Below, piece after piece: positions 44,617-56,145 of a DNA stretch of 64,000 nt. The stretch spans positions 124,001 to 188,000 of the forward strand of contig NZ_SOHJ01000014.1 of assembly GCF_004403185.1 (NCBI RefSeq), given 5' to 3'. Position 1 is the first letter of the stretch. Every line of letters starts with the position of its first letter. This DNA is from Cryobacterium suzukii. Its GTDB lineage: Bacteria; Actinomycetota; Actinomycetes; Actinomycetales; Microbacteriaceae. The position numbers and the translations under genes were made by a program. The notes under the pieces are model-generated. The model saw only the letters and a list, made by a program, of their open reading frames with translations, did not search any database and had not been told where the DNA came from.

Positions 44617-45987
44617 TTAGCCCTTCGAGGGCTGTTCCGGCTGGTACACGTCTGGAATGCCGTCGTTGTCGCTGTCGATGGCCTCTTTCTCGGCGATGCG
44701 CCCATAGTGGCGGTTGCGCAGACGCAGGATCACCGTGGCCAGGAGTGCCGCGAGGAGGGAACCGACCAAAATGGCTACCTTGGCGTGGTCGTCGTGCGGG
44801 CTGCCCTGGCCGAAGGCGAGCTCGCTGATCAGCAGCGACACGGTGAAACCGACCCCGGCCAGCACGGCGACGCCGATGACGTCGATCCAGGCCAGATCGG
44901 GGTCAAGGGCCGCCTTGGTGGTCTTGGTCACGATGAAGGTGGCGAGCAATACTCCGATGGGCTTACCCACGACGAGTGCGACGACGATGCCGACCGCGAC
45001 CGGGTCGGTGAGCGCGCGGTACAGGCCATCGGCGCCGCCGATGGTGACGCCGGCGGAGAAGAAGGCGAACACCGGTATCGCGATTCCGCTGGACAGCGGA
45101 CGGATTCGATGTTCCAAGGTTTCGGCCAGGCCTGGGCCTGCATTGGGCCCGCCGCCGCGCTTGCTGCGTAGCACCGGCACGGCAAAGCCGAGAAGTACCC
45201 CGGCTACGGTCGCGTGCACGCCAGAACCGTGCACGAGCGCCCAGACAATGAAGCCGAGAGGCAACAGTATCAGCCACGCGGCCCAGGCTCTGGTGCCGAA
45301 GAAGTAGGAGAATTTGTGGGTCAACATCCAGAACAGCGCGATCAGGACCAGGGCCAGCACGAGTGGCAGAACGGCGATGGCGTCCGTGTAAAAGAAGGCG
45401 ATGATCGCGATGGCGAGCAAATCGTCGACCACGGCGAGAGTCAGCAGAAAGATGCGCAGGGCCGGCGGAAGCTTCGACCCAATAACGGCGAGAACGGCAA
45501 CGGCAAACGCAATGTCGGTCGCGGTGGGAATTGCCCAGCCGCGCAGTGTTTCGGCGCCCGACTCGAGGTTGATCAGTACATAGATGAGGGCCGGGACGAT
45601 CACGCCACCGACTGCGGCGGCTACGGGAACGATGGCCCGGCTCACGCTGCGCAGATCGCCGGCGACGAATTCACGCTTCAGTTCGAGACCAGCGAGAAAG
45701 AAGAAGATCGCCAACAGGCCGTCAGCCGCCCACGCGCCGAGGCTCAGTTCCAGGTGCCACGGCTCGTAACCGATTCTGTAGTCGCGCAATGAGTAGTACG
45801 CGTCTGAGAGGCCAGAGTTGGCCATGATCAGGGCGGCCACGGTCGCAGCCAGCAAAATGGCACCACCGACGGTTTCTTTGCGCAAAATACTGGAGATGCG
45901 GACGACTTCGCTATGACTGCCGCGGCGCAGAATGGTGGCGGTGGACGGGGCCGATTTGGGCTTGGGCTGGCGGAATGGTTCGGTCAT
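44617..45987 (-). CDS. nhaA: Na+/H+ antiporter NhaA with a short acidic C-terminal tail
   Basis: 456 aa, about 12 membrane helices. The ion-binding region is present as [17 protein letters not shown] and [11 protein letters not shown] (the paired Asp of NhaA). It exports sodium using the proton gradient and aids pH and salt tolerance. ATG at 45987 follows AGAGGA. The C-terminus adds DSDNDGIPD, a pattern like calcium-binding TSP3 repeats, outside the core fold. Confidence 0.93.
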   Translation of the reverse strand: MTEPFRQPKPKSAPSTATILRRGSHSEVVRISSILRKETVGGAILLAATVAALIMANSGLSDAYYSLRDYRIGYEPWHLELSLGAWAADGLLAIFFFLAGLELKREFVAGDLRSVSRAIVPVAAAVGGVIVPALIYVLINLESGAETLRGWAIPTATDIAFAVAVLAVIGSKLPPALRIFLLTLAVVDDLLAIAIIAFFYTDAIAVLPLVLALVLIALFWMLTHKFSYFFGTRAWAAWLILLPLGFIVWALVHGSGVHATVAGVLLGFAVPVLRSKRGGGPNAGPGLAETLEHRIRPLSSGIAIPVFAFFSAGVTIGGADGLYRALTDPVAVGIVVALVVGKPIGVLLATFIVTKTTKAALDPDLAWIDVIGVAVLAGVGFTVSLLISELAFGQGSPHDDHAKVAILVGSLLAALLATVILRLRNRHYGRIAEKEAIDSDNDGIPDVYQPEQPSKG

Positions 45988-46098
45988 AATAAATCCTCTG
46001 GTTTTTCCGGCGCGCTCATGATGTGCCGACCAGACTTCCCGACTCACCTTTATCCAGAATACACGAGGCAGCTGACCGCCCCAAGGAGGCCGTTTACG

Positions 46099-46941
46099 AT
46101 GGAACCGATCGAGGAGTGCACAACCATGACAGATCCGTTGTTTTCATCGGCCCGTGCCGGGGCGTCGCTGCCGGAAACGAACCCGGCACCGCCAGCGCCG
46201 CGGGCGGCAGACGGCCCGGATCCGGCATCCGCTGTTCATCCGTCCGCTACGCAACCGTATGTGACGCCCCTCGATACCCTCATCGCCACCGTCGCGCGGC
46301 TGCGCGCGCCGGGCGGATGCCCGTGGGACGCCGACCAAACCCACGCCTCGCTCGTTCGCCACCTGGTCGAGGAGACCCACGAACTGATCGAGGCGATCGA
46401 AGACGGCGGCCGGGACGACCTGCTCGAAGAGCTTGGTGATGTGCTCTACCAGGTGCTCTTTCACTCCGACCTGGCTGCCCACACGCCGGAGGAGGACTTC
46501 GATATTCAGGATGTCGCGGCGCGCCTGACCGAGAAAATGATCGGGCGGCACCCGCACGTGTTTGGTGATCTCACCCTCAAGACAGCCGAGGAGGTGTCGG
46601 CTGCCTGGGACGGTTTCAAGGCCGAGGAGAAGCCGGGGCGCACGAGCGTGCTCGATGGCATCCCGGCAGGAATGCCGGCCCTCGCCCTGGCCGACAAGGT
46701 GCTCGGTCGGGCCGAGAAGATTGGGCTGCTCGAACCGGATGCCGGTTTCCCGCTTCCGATTGCGTCCGAGGCTGATCTCGGACCGCTGCTATTGGCCATC
46801 GTGGCGTCCGCCCGGGCCCAGGGCCTCGACGCCGAACGAGCGCTGCGAGTCGCCGTGCGCGATTTGCAGTCTGAGATTCGCGGTGCCGAGCATCCCGCCG
46901 ACGATGCCTTCGATGCCGGTATCATCGCACTCCCGTCCTAA
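46099..46941 (+). CDS. mazG: Nucleoside triphosphate pyrophosphohydrolase MazG
   Basis: About 280 aa. A Pro/Ala-rich N-terminus leads into a MazG domain with [29 protein letters not shown] and [14 protein letters not shown], whose acidic residues bind Mg. It hydrolyses (d)NTPs to monophosphates and may limit damaged nucleotides or alarmones. ATG at 46099 follows AAGGAGG; ATG at 46126, after GAGGAG, is an equally good start. It is divergent from nhaA. Confidence 0.9.
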   Translation: MEPIEECTTMTDPLFSSARAGASLPETNPAPPAPRAADGPDPASAVHPSATQPYVTPLDTLIATVARLRAPGGCPWDADQTHASLVRHLVEETHELIEAIEDGGRDDLLEELGDVLYQVLFHSDLAAHTPEEDFDIQDVAARLTEKMIGRHPHVFGDLTLKTAEEVSAAWDGFKAEEKPGRTSVLDGIPAGMPALALADKVLGRAEKIGLLEPDAGFPLPIASEADLGPLLLAIVASARAQGLDAERALRVAVRDLQSEIRGAEHPADDAFDAGIIALPS

Positions 46942-46953
46942 CCTCCCGCTGTA

Positions 46954-48045
46954 CTACGCGATACGACTGCCGGAGGGGAGGTGCGTCGCGGGGGTGCGGG
47001 TGCGGCGCCACGCCCAAGTCAGGGCGCCTGCGCCGAGCAGCAGATGGATGAATAGGCCGATGAACCAGCTGGGCACCGCGCCGTCGTAGATCTCCTGCGG
47101 TGTTGGACCGCTGTCGAATTGCCGGTCGGCGTACCCATTGGCAGCCTCCTGGCATCCGTTGTACTCGGTGTACAGCTCTGGGGGGACCTGCGCGCTCCGC
47201 ACGCCGACGGCGATCTGACCGAACAGGTCGGTGGGATGGCCGCCCGCGTCGAAGCTGCCGGGCGCGGCATCCGCTACCACCACGTACGGGTTCGCGCTAA
47301 GGATCCACCAGAAATAATCGAAGCGCGGCACGTTGTAGGTCGAGGTCTCGGGGGTGGAGCAGACGATGTCCGACTGCTTGCCGGTCTGCTCGTCATAGAT
47401 CGACTCAACGACCTGGTAGCTCACGCTGGTCGCCTCCTGCTGCGTGGCGGTGCCGAGCAGGGCGAACGCAATGAGCGTGCCAAGGCTGAGCGCCGCGACC
47501 ATGAGGTAGGTCAGCACGATCGAAAACAGCGGTCGGCTCAAAATGCCAGACAACCCCACTCCGACCGCCGCGATCACGCCCAACTCGGCCGCGAGCACCA
47601 GCACCGACACGCTGATCGTGCCGAGCGAAACTTTGCCGAGAACGACCGCGAAGATGAGAAACGGCAGCGCCGCCGCCAGAAAGGCGAGCGCGGTGATCCA
47701 GGCGGCCAGAAACTTGCCGAGCACGAGCTGCCCGGTACTGATGAGTGTGACCTGCGTCGTGGCGAGGGTGCCGGCATCCCGGTCGCCGTTAATGGCGTTG
47801 CCCGATAGCGCCGGCGACACCAGTGTTCCCAGCAGCAGCACAAAGAAAATGATGGTCGAGAACACCCCTCCGCCGCCGGATAGCCACGCCGAGGTGGCCA
47901 GCCAGAGCAGAAACGTGACGATGCCCACCAGCAGCATGAAGACACCCAGCAGGACATACCAGGAGACGCCGCGCACCCGCTGGCGCAGTTCCAGCGTGAC
48001 GATCAACCAGAGTCCGGTCAGGAACAGGCGGTTGCGGTCGTTCAT
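46954..48045 (-). CDS. ABC-2 type exporter permease
   Basis: 363 aa. About six membrane segments: one after the N-terminal LELRQRVRG, then FFVLLLGTLVSPALSGNAIN, and a C-terminal one before a basic tail. NGDRDAGTLATTQVTLIS is the conserved cytoplasmic loop of NatB-like permeases. A large external loop with two Cys lies between helices 5 and 6. The start overlaps the ATPase stop (ATGA). Substrate unknown. Confidence 0.87.
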   Translation of the reverse strand: MNDRNRLFLTGLWLIVTLELRQRVRGVSWYVLLGVFMLLVGIVTFLLWLATSAWLSGGGGVFSTIIFFVLLLGTLVSPALSGNAINGDRDAGTLATTQVTLISTGQLVLGKFLAAWITALAFLAAALPFLIFAVVLGKVSLGTISVSVLVLAAELGVIAAVGVGLSGILSRPLFSIVLTYLMVAALSLGTLIAFALLGTATQQEATSVSYQVVESIYDEQTGKQSDIVCSTPETSTYNVPRFDYFWWILSANPYVVVADAAPGSFDAGGHPTDLFGQIAVGVRSAQVPPELYTEYNGCQEAANGYADRQFDSGPTPQEIYDGAVPSWFIGLFIHLLLGAGALTWAWRRTRTPATHLPSGSRIA

Positions 48046-49049
48046 GGCGTTACCTCCGGGTTGACGACGACAGAACTATGTCGCGCCGGTCTGTCCCGCG
48101 TGAGGTCGAGAAAAGTGTGCTCGAGGTTGCCGACGGCCGGCCCGAAATCGCACACCGGCACCCCGCTCAGTACCAAATTGTGCAGTAGGGCGGCGGCGGA
48201 GGCCTCATTTTCGACCTGCACGAGGGTGCCGAGCTGGTCCACACCGAGAACCAGCACGAGGGCACCGACCACGCCGGGCGTAGCCAGCGCACGTTCCAAA
48301 GCTGACTCATCGAGTGAGCGGATGCGCCAGGATCTGGCACTCGCGCCCGCCGCGGCCACCTGTTCCGGGCTCGCCGTGCGTCCGTCGGCGAGGTACACGG
48401 CGGCATCGGCCATTTCGTCGAGTTCGGCGAGGACGTGACTGGAAACGAGGACGGCGGTGCCCTCGCCGGCCAGACGGCGTAGCAGTTGGCGCAGCGACGC
48501 ACGGGCCGCGGGGTCGAGGCCAGAGGCCGGCTCGTCGAGCAGCAGCACTCCGGGGGAGTGCACGAGCGCCCTGGCCAGGCTCAGGCGTTGCTTCTGGCCG
48601 CGCGACAGCACCCGCGATGGCCGGTCGGCGAAGTCAACGAGGTCGGTTAGCGCGATCAGTTCGTTGGCGCGCACGGCGGCCTGCTCGCCGGTCATGCGGT
48701 ACATGCGGCCGGTGATCTGCAGGGCCGCCCGGGCGCTCAGGCTCGGCCAGGAACCGAGTGTGTCCGGCATCCAGCCCATGACGGCGCGCACCCGTTCCGG
48801 GTCGGTAACCGGGTCGTGACCATTGATGCGAATGGTGCCGGTATCGGGGGTGAGCAACGTTGCGAGCATGAGTAGCAGCGTGGTCTTCCCCGAGCCGTTC
48901 GGGCCGATCAGGGCTGTGACCGACCCGGCCGGAACGGTCAGCGTGGCGCCCCGCAGCGCGAGCACACTGCCAAACGATCGGCTGACCCCGGTCACCGCGA
49001 TCCCGCTGGGTACGATCCCACCAGACCCGAAAACTGTCGTCACCGACAT
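48042..49049 (-). CDS. ABC exporter ATP-binding protein
   Basis: About 335 aa, NatA/CcmA-like. Walker A GPNGSGKTT, signature LSRGQKQRLSLARALVHSPG and Walker B LLLDEPASGLDP. The C-terminal 90 residues are the extension found on drug/sodium-type ABC-2 ATPases. ATG at 49049 is chosen because the upstream part lacks similarity. It is coupled to the permease by a 4-bp overlap and divergent from hisS. Confidence 0.9.
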   Translation of the reverse strand: MSVTTVFGSGGIVPSGIAVTGVSRSFGSVLALRGATLTVPAGSVTALIGPNGSGKTTLLLMLATLLTPDTGTIRINGHDPVTDPERVRAVMGWMPDTLGSWPSLSARAALQITGRMYRMTGEQAAVRANELIALTDLVDFADRPSRVLSRGQKQRLSLARALVHSPGVLLLDEPASGLDPAARASLRQLLRRLAGEGTAVLVSSHVLAELDEMADAAVYLADGRTASPEQVAAAGASARSWRIRSLDESALERALATPGVVGALVLVLGVDQLGTLVQVENEASAAALLHNLVLSGVPVCDFGPAVGNLEHTFLDLTRDRPARHSSVVVNPEVTP

Positions 49050-49143
49050 CGACACACCCCCACTTGTTCCCCCGAGTCTAGGGTGCACTCCCGTTCGGGG
49101 GCGGGCGGTGAATCGCACCCACGGCAACTGAGAGAATTACCTC

Positions 49144-51814
<2,671 letters not shown>

Positions 51815-51834
51815 CAACGCCCGACAGCACCTAC

Positions 51835-51873
51835 GGGCTCTCGACCATCCTTTTTTCAGTTGGTCGAGGGCCC
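51835..51873. repeat. Inverted repeat after eno with a T-rich loop
   Basis: GGGCTCTCGACCA (51835-51847) pairs with TGGTCGAGGGCCC (51861-51873), one G-U type mismatch. The 13-nt loop contains TTTTTT (51851-51856). It lies 20 bp after the eno stop and may terminate or process the eno mRNA. Confidence 0.65.
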
Positions 51874-51931
51874 ACAGCCGCACTCGCTACCATTTTCACC
51901 AGCACGTTCAGCGCCAGCGAAAGGAGTTGCC

Positions 51932-52456
51932 ATGGGTCAGAAACGACCGGCCCCACAGCAACCCGCCGTTTCAGAGGCTGAAACGCCCGCGGGCGGGTGG
52001 CTGCGTAGCATCCGCTTCTCCGGATTTTCGCTCGTGATGATGGTCGTGCTGATCCTCGCCGTCGTGGTGCTGGCGCCGAGCCTGCGCACCTACGCCGAGC
52101 AGCGGCAGCAGATCAGCCAGCTCAGTGCCGCTGTCTCCGACCAGAAGGCCGAGGTTGACCAGCTCACCAGTCAGCGGGAACGCTGGAACGACCGCACCTA
52201 CGTCACGACGCAGGCACGCGAGCGGTTGTCGTACGTGTTGCCAGGCGACATCAGTTTTCTCGTCATCAACGACCTGCCGGTCGTCGCTCCGCTCGAAGCG
52301 GAAACGAGCCCGGTCAGTACCGATATTCAAAGCACCACAATTGATTGGCTGGGTTCCTTGTTCGCCTCCACCATGACTGCCGGCCTCGCTCCGCAAGCCG
52401 CAGCACCAGCGACATCAATACCAGCGACGGATGCCCCCGCGCCGGTGGCTCCGTGA
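51932..52456 (+). CDS. ftsB: FtsB/DivIC-type septum formation initiator
   Basis: 174 aa. A short cytoplasmic N-terminus, one membrane helix (SLVMMVVLILAVVVLAPSL), a coiled coil (QRQQISQLSAAVSDQKAEVD), then RLSYVLPGDISFLVIND as in DivIC proteins, and an Ala/Pro-rich tail. It belongs to the FtsQLB-type division complex. ATG follows AAAGGAG. The eno-ftsB-DUF501 order is conserved in actinobacteria. Confidence 0.9.
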   Translation: MGQKRPAPQQPAVSEAETPAGGWLRSIRFSGFSLVMMVVLILAVVVLAPSLRTYAEQRQQISQLSAAVSDQKAEVDQLTSQRERWNDRTYVTTQARERLSYVLPGDISFLVINDLPVVAPLEAETSPVSTDIQSTTIDWLGSLFASTMTAGLAPQAAAPATSIPATDAPAPVAP

Positions 52457-52995
52457 CCCGGCCGCCGTTCGATCCGTTCACTCCGGCCGACATCGATCTC
52501 GTTTCGGCCCAGCTCGGGCGCCCGGCCCGCAACGTTGTCGGCATCGCCGCTCGCTGCGTCTGTGGCGCGCCGACCGTGGTCGCCACCGCTCCCCGGCTGG
52601 CCGACGGAACTCCGTTTCCCACCCTGTACTACCTCTGCCACCCGGCCGCGACGGCCGCGATCTCGTCGCTCGAAGCTACCCAGGTGATGAACGAATACAA
52701 CGACCTGCTCGCCGACGATGACGAGGTGCGCGCCGCATACCAAGCCGCTCACGAGAGTTTTCTGTTCGACCGCGAGCAGCTCGGAACCGTGCCGGAGATC
52801 GCCGGGATTTCCTCAGGTGGCATGCCGAGTCGGGTCAAATGCCTGCACGCCCTCGCCGCGCACGCCCTGGCCGCCGGCCCCGGCGTAAACCCGATCGGTG
52901 ACCTCGCGCTGGCGCGTGCGGACTGGTCGCCGACGGTCTGTGTCTGCCTGGACTACGCCGCCGCGGCCGCCACCGTCGGGACGGATCCGGAGTGA
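52453..52995 (+). CDS. DUF501 family protein
   Basis: 180 aa. Typical blocks: ARNVVGIAARCVCGAPTVV, FPTLYYLCHP, SRVKCLHALAAHALA and the C-terminal Cys pair (PTVCVCLDY). Several Cys and His residues may bind metal. Function unknown; it commonly follows ftsB. GTG overlaps the ftsB stop (GTGA), and its own stop overlaps the next gene the same way. Confidence 0.9.
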   Translation: MTRPPFDPFTPADIDLVSAQLGRPARNVVGIAARCVCGAPTVVATAPRLADGTPFPTLYYLCHPAATAAISSLEATQVMNEYNDLLADDDEVRAAYQAAHESFLFDREQLGTVPEIAGISSGGMPSRVKCLHALAAHALAAGPGVNPIGDLALARADWSPTVCVCLDYAAAAATVGTDPE

Positions 52996-54320
52996 CTTCG
53001 ACCGCACAACGGGTCGCTGGGCGTCGGGTCAGCGCGGGACTCGCGGTCGCCCTCACGGCAGCGCTCTTCGGAGGCACTGTCGCGGGTTCCGTCGTGCTCG
53101 ACGCACCCGCCGCCCATGCCGACCAGATTCGTGACCTGCAGTATTGGCTGAACGACTACGGGTTCACCGAAGCCTGGAATACCACGCGGGGCGCGGGCGT
53201 CACCGTCGCCGTCATCGACTCCGGGGTCAAAGGCAGCGTCCCCGAGTTGAACGGTGTTGTGACCGGGGGAACGGATGTCTCCGGCCTCGGCTCCGCAAAC
53301 GGCCAAACTCCGGTCGCCGGTGACGACGATGACGGCGAACACGGCACCCTGGTGGCCTCGCTGCTGGCCGGTCGCGGCACCGGTGACGGCACTGGTCTCA
53401 TCGGAGTGGCGCCGGAGGCATCCATTCTGGCGGTGTCGGTGGGGTTCGGCAGCACCCGTTCCGCAGTGAGCAACGATGACCAGATCGCGCAGGGCATCCG
53501 CTGGGCTGTTGACAACGGCGCCGACGTCATCAATATGTCGCTCACCCGCAACACGCTGTATTGGCCGGAGAGCTGGGATGAGGCCTTCCTTTACGCCTTT
53601 GACAACGATGTCGTTGTGGTGGCCGCGGCCGGAAACCGGGGGAGTGGCACCACCGAGGTCGGTGCTCCCGCGACGATCCCCGGCGTGCTGACGGTGGCGG
53701 GTGTCGACCGCAACAAGACGGCGAGCTTCGATGCGTCCTCGCAGGGCATCACCATCACCATCGCCGCTCCGAGCGAGAAGCTGGTCGGCGTCATGCCCGA
53801 TTCCAGCTACGTTCAGTGGGACGGAACCAGCGCGGCCGCGCCGATCGTGTCCGGGCTGGTCGCCCTCGTACGGGCAGCCTATCCAGATCTCGATGCGGCG
53901 GGCGTCATGAACCGTGTCATCGCGACCGCGAACGCCAACGGGCAGTCCGTGCCGAGTCCGATCTACGGCAACGGCCTCATCGATGCTGCAGCTGCGGTGA
54001 CCCGCTATGTCGCTCCGGCGACCGGGCCCACCCCGAGCGCACTCCTGACCGAGTGGATCACATTGCACCGTCGTGCGCAGATCGAGGTGGTTCCCACCGA
54101 AGTTCCGGTCGCTGAGGCCCCGGCCGCTGCCGACGACGACCCGGCTCTTCCCACCCAAAATGTGCTCACAGCCTGGCTGCCGAACCAACTGACATTGACC
54201 TATATCAGTCTGCCGCTCGCTGTACTCGTGGTGTTTGGTATCCTAGTAACGCTGTTGGGCATTGGGGCCACTCGGCATATCAAGCGAATTCGGCGCAACC
54301 CCAAAGATTTCGCACAATAA
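52992..54320 (+). CDS. Secreted membrane-anchored subtilisin-like (S8) serine protease, mycosin-like
   Basis: 442 aa. Signal peptide (ending APAAHA), then an S8 catalytic domain: Asp in VAVIDSGVKG, His in DGEHGTLVASLLAG, and Ser in WDGTSAAAPIVSGLVAL. A linker and a C-terminal membrane helix (LTYISLPLAVLVVFGILVTL) with a basic cytoplasmic tail follow. The plan resembles mycosins, but no ESX genes are near. GTGA overlap with DUF501 places it in the division-linked operon. Confidence 0.92.
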   Translation: MTSTAQRVAGRRVSAGLAVALTAALFGGTVAGSVVLDAPAAHADQIRDLQYWLNDYGFTEAWNTTRGAGVTVAVIDSGVKGSVPELNGVVTGGTDVSGLGSANGQTPVAGDDDDGEHGTLVASLLAGRGTGDGTGLIGVAPEASILAVSVGFGSTRSAVSNDDQIAQGIRWAVDNGADVINMSLTRNTLYWPESWDEAFLYAFDNDVVVVAAAGNRGSGTTEVGAPATIPGVLTVAGVDRNKTASFDASSQGITITIAAPSEKLVGVMPDSSYVQWDGTSAAAPIVSGLVALVRAAYPDLDAAGVMNRVIATANANGQSVPSPIYGNGLIDAAAAVTRYVAPATGPTPSALLTEWITLHRRAQIEVVPTEVPVAEAPAAADDDPALPTQNVLTAWLPNQLTLTYISLPLAVLVVFGILVTLLGIGATRHIKRIRRNPKDFAQ

Positions 54321-54345
54321 TAATCCTGTAGGAGGCCTTCTCATC

Positions 54346-55821
54346 GTGCCCAAAATTCTCATTGTTGGTGGCGGCTACGCCGGTTTTTACACGGCGTGGA
54401 AGCTCGAGAAATGGCTACGATCCGGCGAAGCCGAGGTCACCATTGTTGATCCGCTGCCGTACATGACGTACCAGCCCTTCCTTCCGGAGGTCGCTGCCGG
54501 ATCCATCGAGCCCCGTCACGCGGTCGTGTCTCACCGTCGTCACCTCAAGAAAACCAACGTCGTCTCTGCCAAGGTCACGTACGTCAACCACGCGGAGAAA
54601 ACCGCCACGATCACGCCGCCGATCGGCGAGCCGTACGAGTTTGCGTACGACATCGTCGTGGTCACCGCCGGTGCGGTGTCGCGTACCTTCCCCATTCCTG
54701 GCGTCGCCGACCAGGCCATCGGCCTCAAGACCATCGAAGAGGCCGTCGCCATTCGAGACCGTGTGCTGACCAACTTCGACCGCGCTGCAGCCCTGCCGGC
54801 CGGCCCGGAGCGCGAACGTCTTCTGACTTTCGTCGTGGTCGGTGGCGGTTTCGCCGGCATCGAGGTATTTGCCGAGCTGCGTTCCTTCGCCACCTCGTTG
54901 CTCACGCTCTACCCGGAGATCAGCTTCCAAGAGACGAATTTTCACCTCATCGAAGCCATGGGTCGCATCATGCCCGAGGTCTCGCTTAAGACGAGCCTGT
55001 GGGTTATCGACAACCTGGCCGGCCGCGGTGCCCAGATTCACCTCGACACCCAGCTGACCAGCGCGGTCGACGGCAAGATTGAACTTTCCACCGGAGAGAC
55101 TTTCGAGACTGACCTCATTGTCTGGACCGCCGGTGTCATGGCCAACCCCACGATCGTGCGTCACACCGACCTGCCCATCGAAGAGCGTGGTCGCCTGCAG
55201 GTTCGCGCCGACCTGCGCGTCGGAACCGAAGATGACGCCATCGCTGACGCCTGGGGCGCCGGTGACGTGAGCTGCGTTCCTGACCTGAGCGGTGGCGGTG
55301 TGGGCGGAAACTGCGTGCCCAACGCCCAGCACGCTGTGCGCCAGGGCAAGCTGCTGGCCAAGAACATCGTCGCCGTGTTGCGTGGCGAAACCCCGGTGCA
55401 GTATTTCCACAAAAACCTCGGCGCAGTAGCCGGCCTCGGCGTCGGAGTCGGTGTGTTCCAGTCTGGCAACCTCGCCATCACCGGCCTGCCAGCCTGGTTT
55501 GCCCACCGCGGCTACCACGGCCTGGCCATGCCGAGCTGGGAGCGCAAGCTGCGCGTTGTCTGGGGCTGGGTCAACAACGTAGTCCTCGGTCGCGATGTCG
55601 TCTCGCTGAGCGCCACCGAGAACCCGCGCGCGGTGTTCGAAGAGTTCGCTTCGCGTCCGAAGCCGCCGGCACCGGTCGAAGCCCCCGCCGGCAAGGCGCC
55701 GACGGCGCCGCGTGCGCCGCGCAAGCCGACGGTGAAGGCTGCTGCAGCGGATGCCGCCGCTGGCGCGAACCAGACGCCCGTCGCGCGGAAGGCGGCCGCT
55801 GAGGCATCCGCTTCGAAGTAG
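54346..55821 (+). CDS. ndh: Type II NADH dehydrogenase with Ala/Pro-rich C-terminal tail
   Basis: 491 aa. FAD-binding GGGYAGFYTAWKLEK near the N-terminus, NADH-binding VVVGGGFAGIEVFAEL, and FAD site DAWGAGDVSCVPDL. It passes electrons from NADH to menaquinone without pumping protons and sits on the inner face of the membrane. GTG at 54346 follows AGGAGG. The last 60 residues are Ala/Pro/Lys-rich and look disordered. Confidence 0.94.
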   Translation: MPKILIVGGGYAGFYTAWKLEKWLRSGEAEVTIVDPLPYMTYQPFLPEVAAGSIEPRHAVVSHRRHLKKTNVVSAKVTYVNHAEKTATITPPIGEPYEFAYDIVVVTAGAVSRTFPIPGVADQAIGLKTIEEAVAIRDRVLTNFDRAAALPAGPERERLLTFVVVGGGFAGIEVFAELRSFATSLLTLYPEISFQETNFHLIEAMGRIMPEVSLKTSLWVIDNLAGRGAQIHLDTQLTSAVDGKIELSTGETFETDLIVWTAGVMANPTIVRHTDLPIEERGRLQVRADLRVGTEDDAIADAWGAGDVSCVPDLSGGGVGGNCVPNAQHAVRQGKLLAKNIVAVLRGETPVQYFHKNLGAVAGLGVGVGVFQSGNLAITGLPAWFAHRGYHGLAMPSWERKLRVVWGWVNNVVLGRDVVSLSATENPRAVFEEFASRPKPPAPVEAPAGKAPTAPRAPRKPTVKAAAADAAAGANQTPVARKAAAEASASK

Positions 55822-55836
55822 GTTTTTTGCTGGGTA

Positions 55837-55863
55837 CTGCCGGGCGCGATCATCGCCCGGCAG
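55837..55863 (+). terminator. Hairpin after ndh
   Basis: A perfect 10-bp stem, CTGCCGGGCG and CGCCCGGCAG, 7-nt loop, no T tract. Such stems often end genes in high-GC actinobacteria. Confidence 0.5.
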
Positions 55864-55895
55864 CGCCTACGCTGTAACCGCCCGTAATCGGGCAC

Positions 55896-55972
55896 GCCCC
55901 CATAGCCCAATTGGCAGAGGCAGACGACTTAAAATCGTCACAGTCTGGGTTCAAGTCCCAGTGGGGGCACCA
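55896..55972 (+). tRNA. tRNA with Leu (UAA) anticodon and short variable loop
   Basis: Acceptor GCCCCCA pairs with TGGGGGC; discriminator A; CCA is encoded. D stem GCC/GGC; anticodon arm GACGA-CTTAAAA-TCGTC, anticodon TAA; T arm CTGGG-TTCAAGT-CCCAG. The variable loop is only ACAGT, whereas bacterial tRNA-Leu normally has a long variable arm. The anticodon gives Leu; the fold is type I. Confidence 0.85.
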
Positions 55973-56145
55973 CGCATACATTTATGCTGATCAGGGCTTC
56001 GACTTCGTAACAGGTGCCTCAGGCGCACCGGTTGTCCTCCTCGCCGGGCATTTTCCAGACGGGTTTTACGTGCTTATTGCCCCAAGCGCCGCGCGGTGCC
56101 GCAGAATTCGGCTTTCCCGCACTGGCGTTCTGGTGGGCGTGCGCC

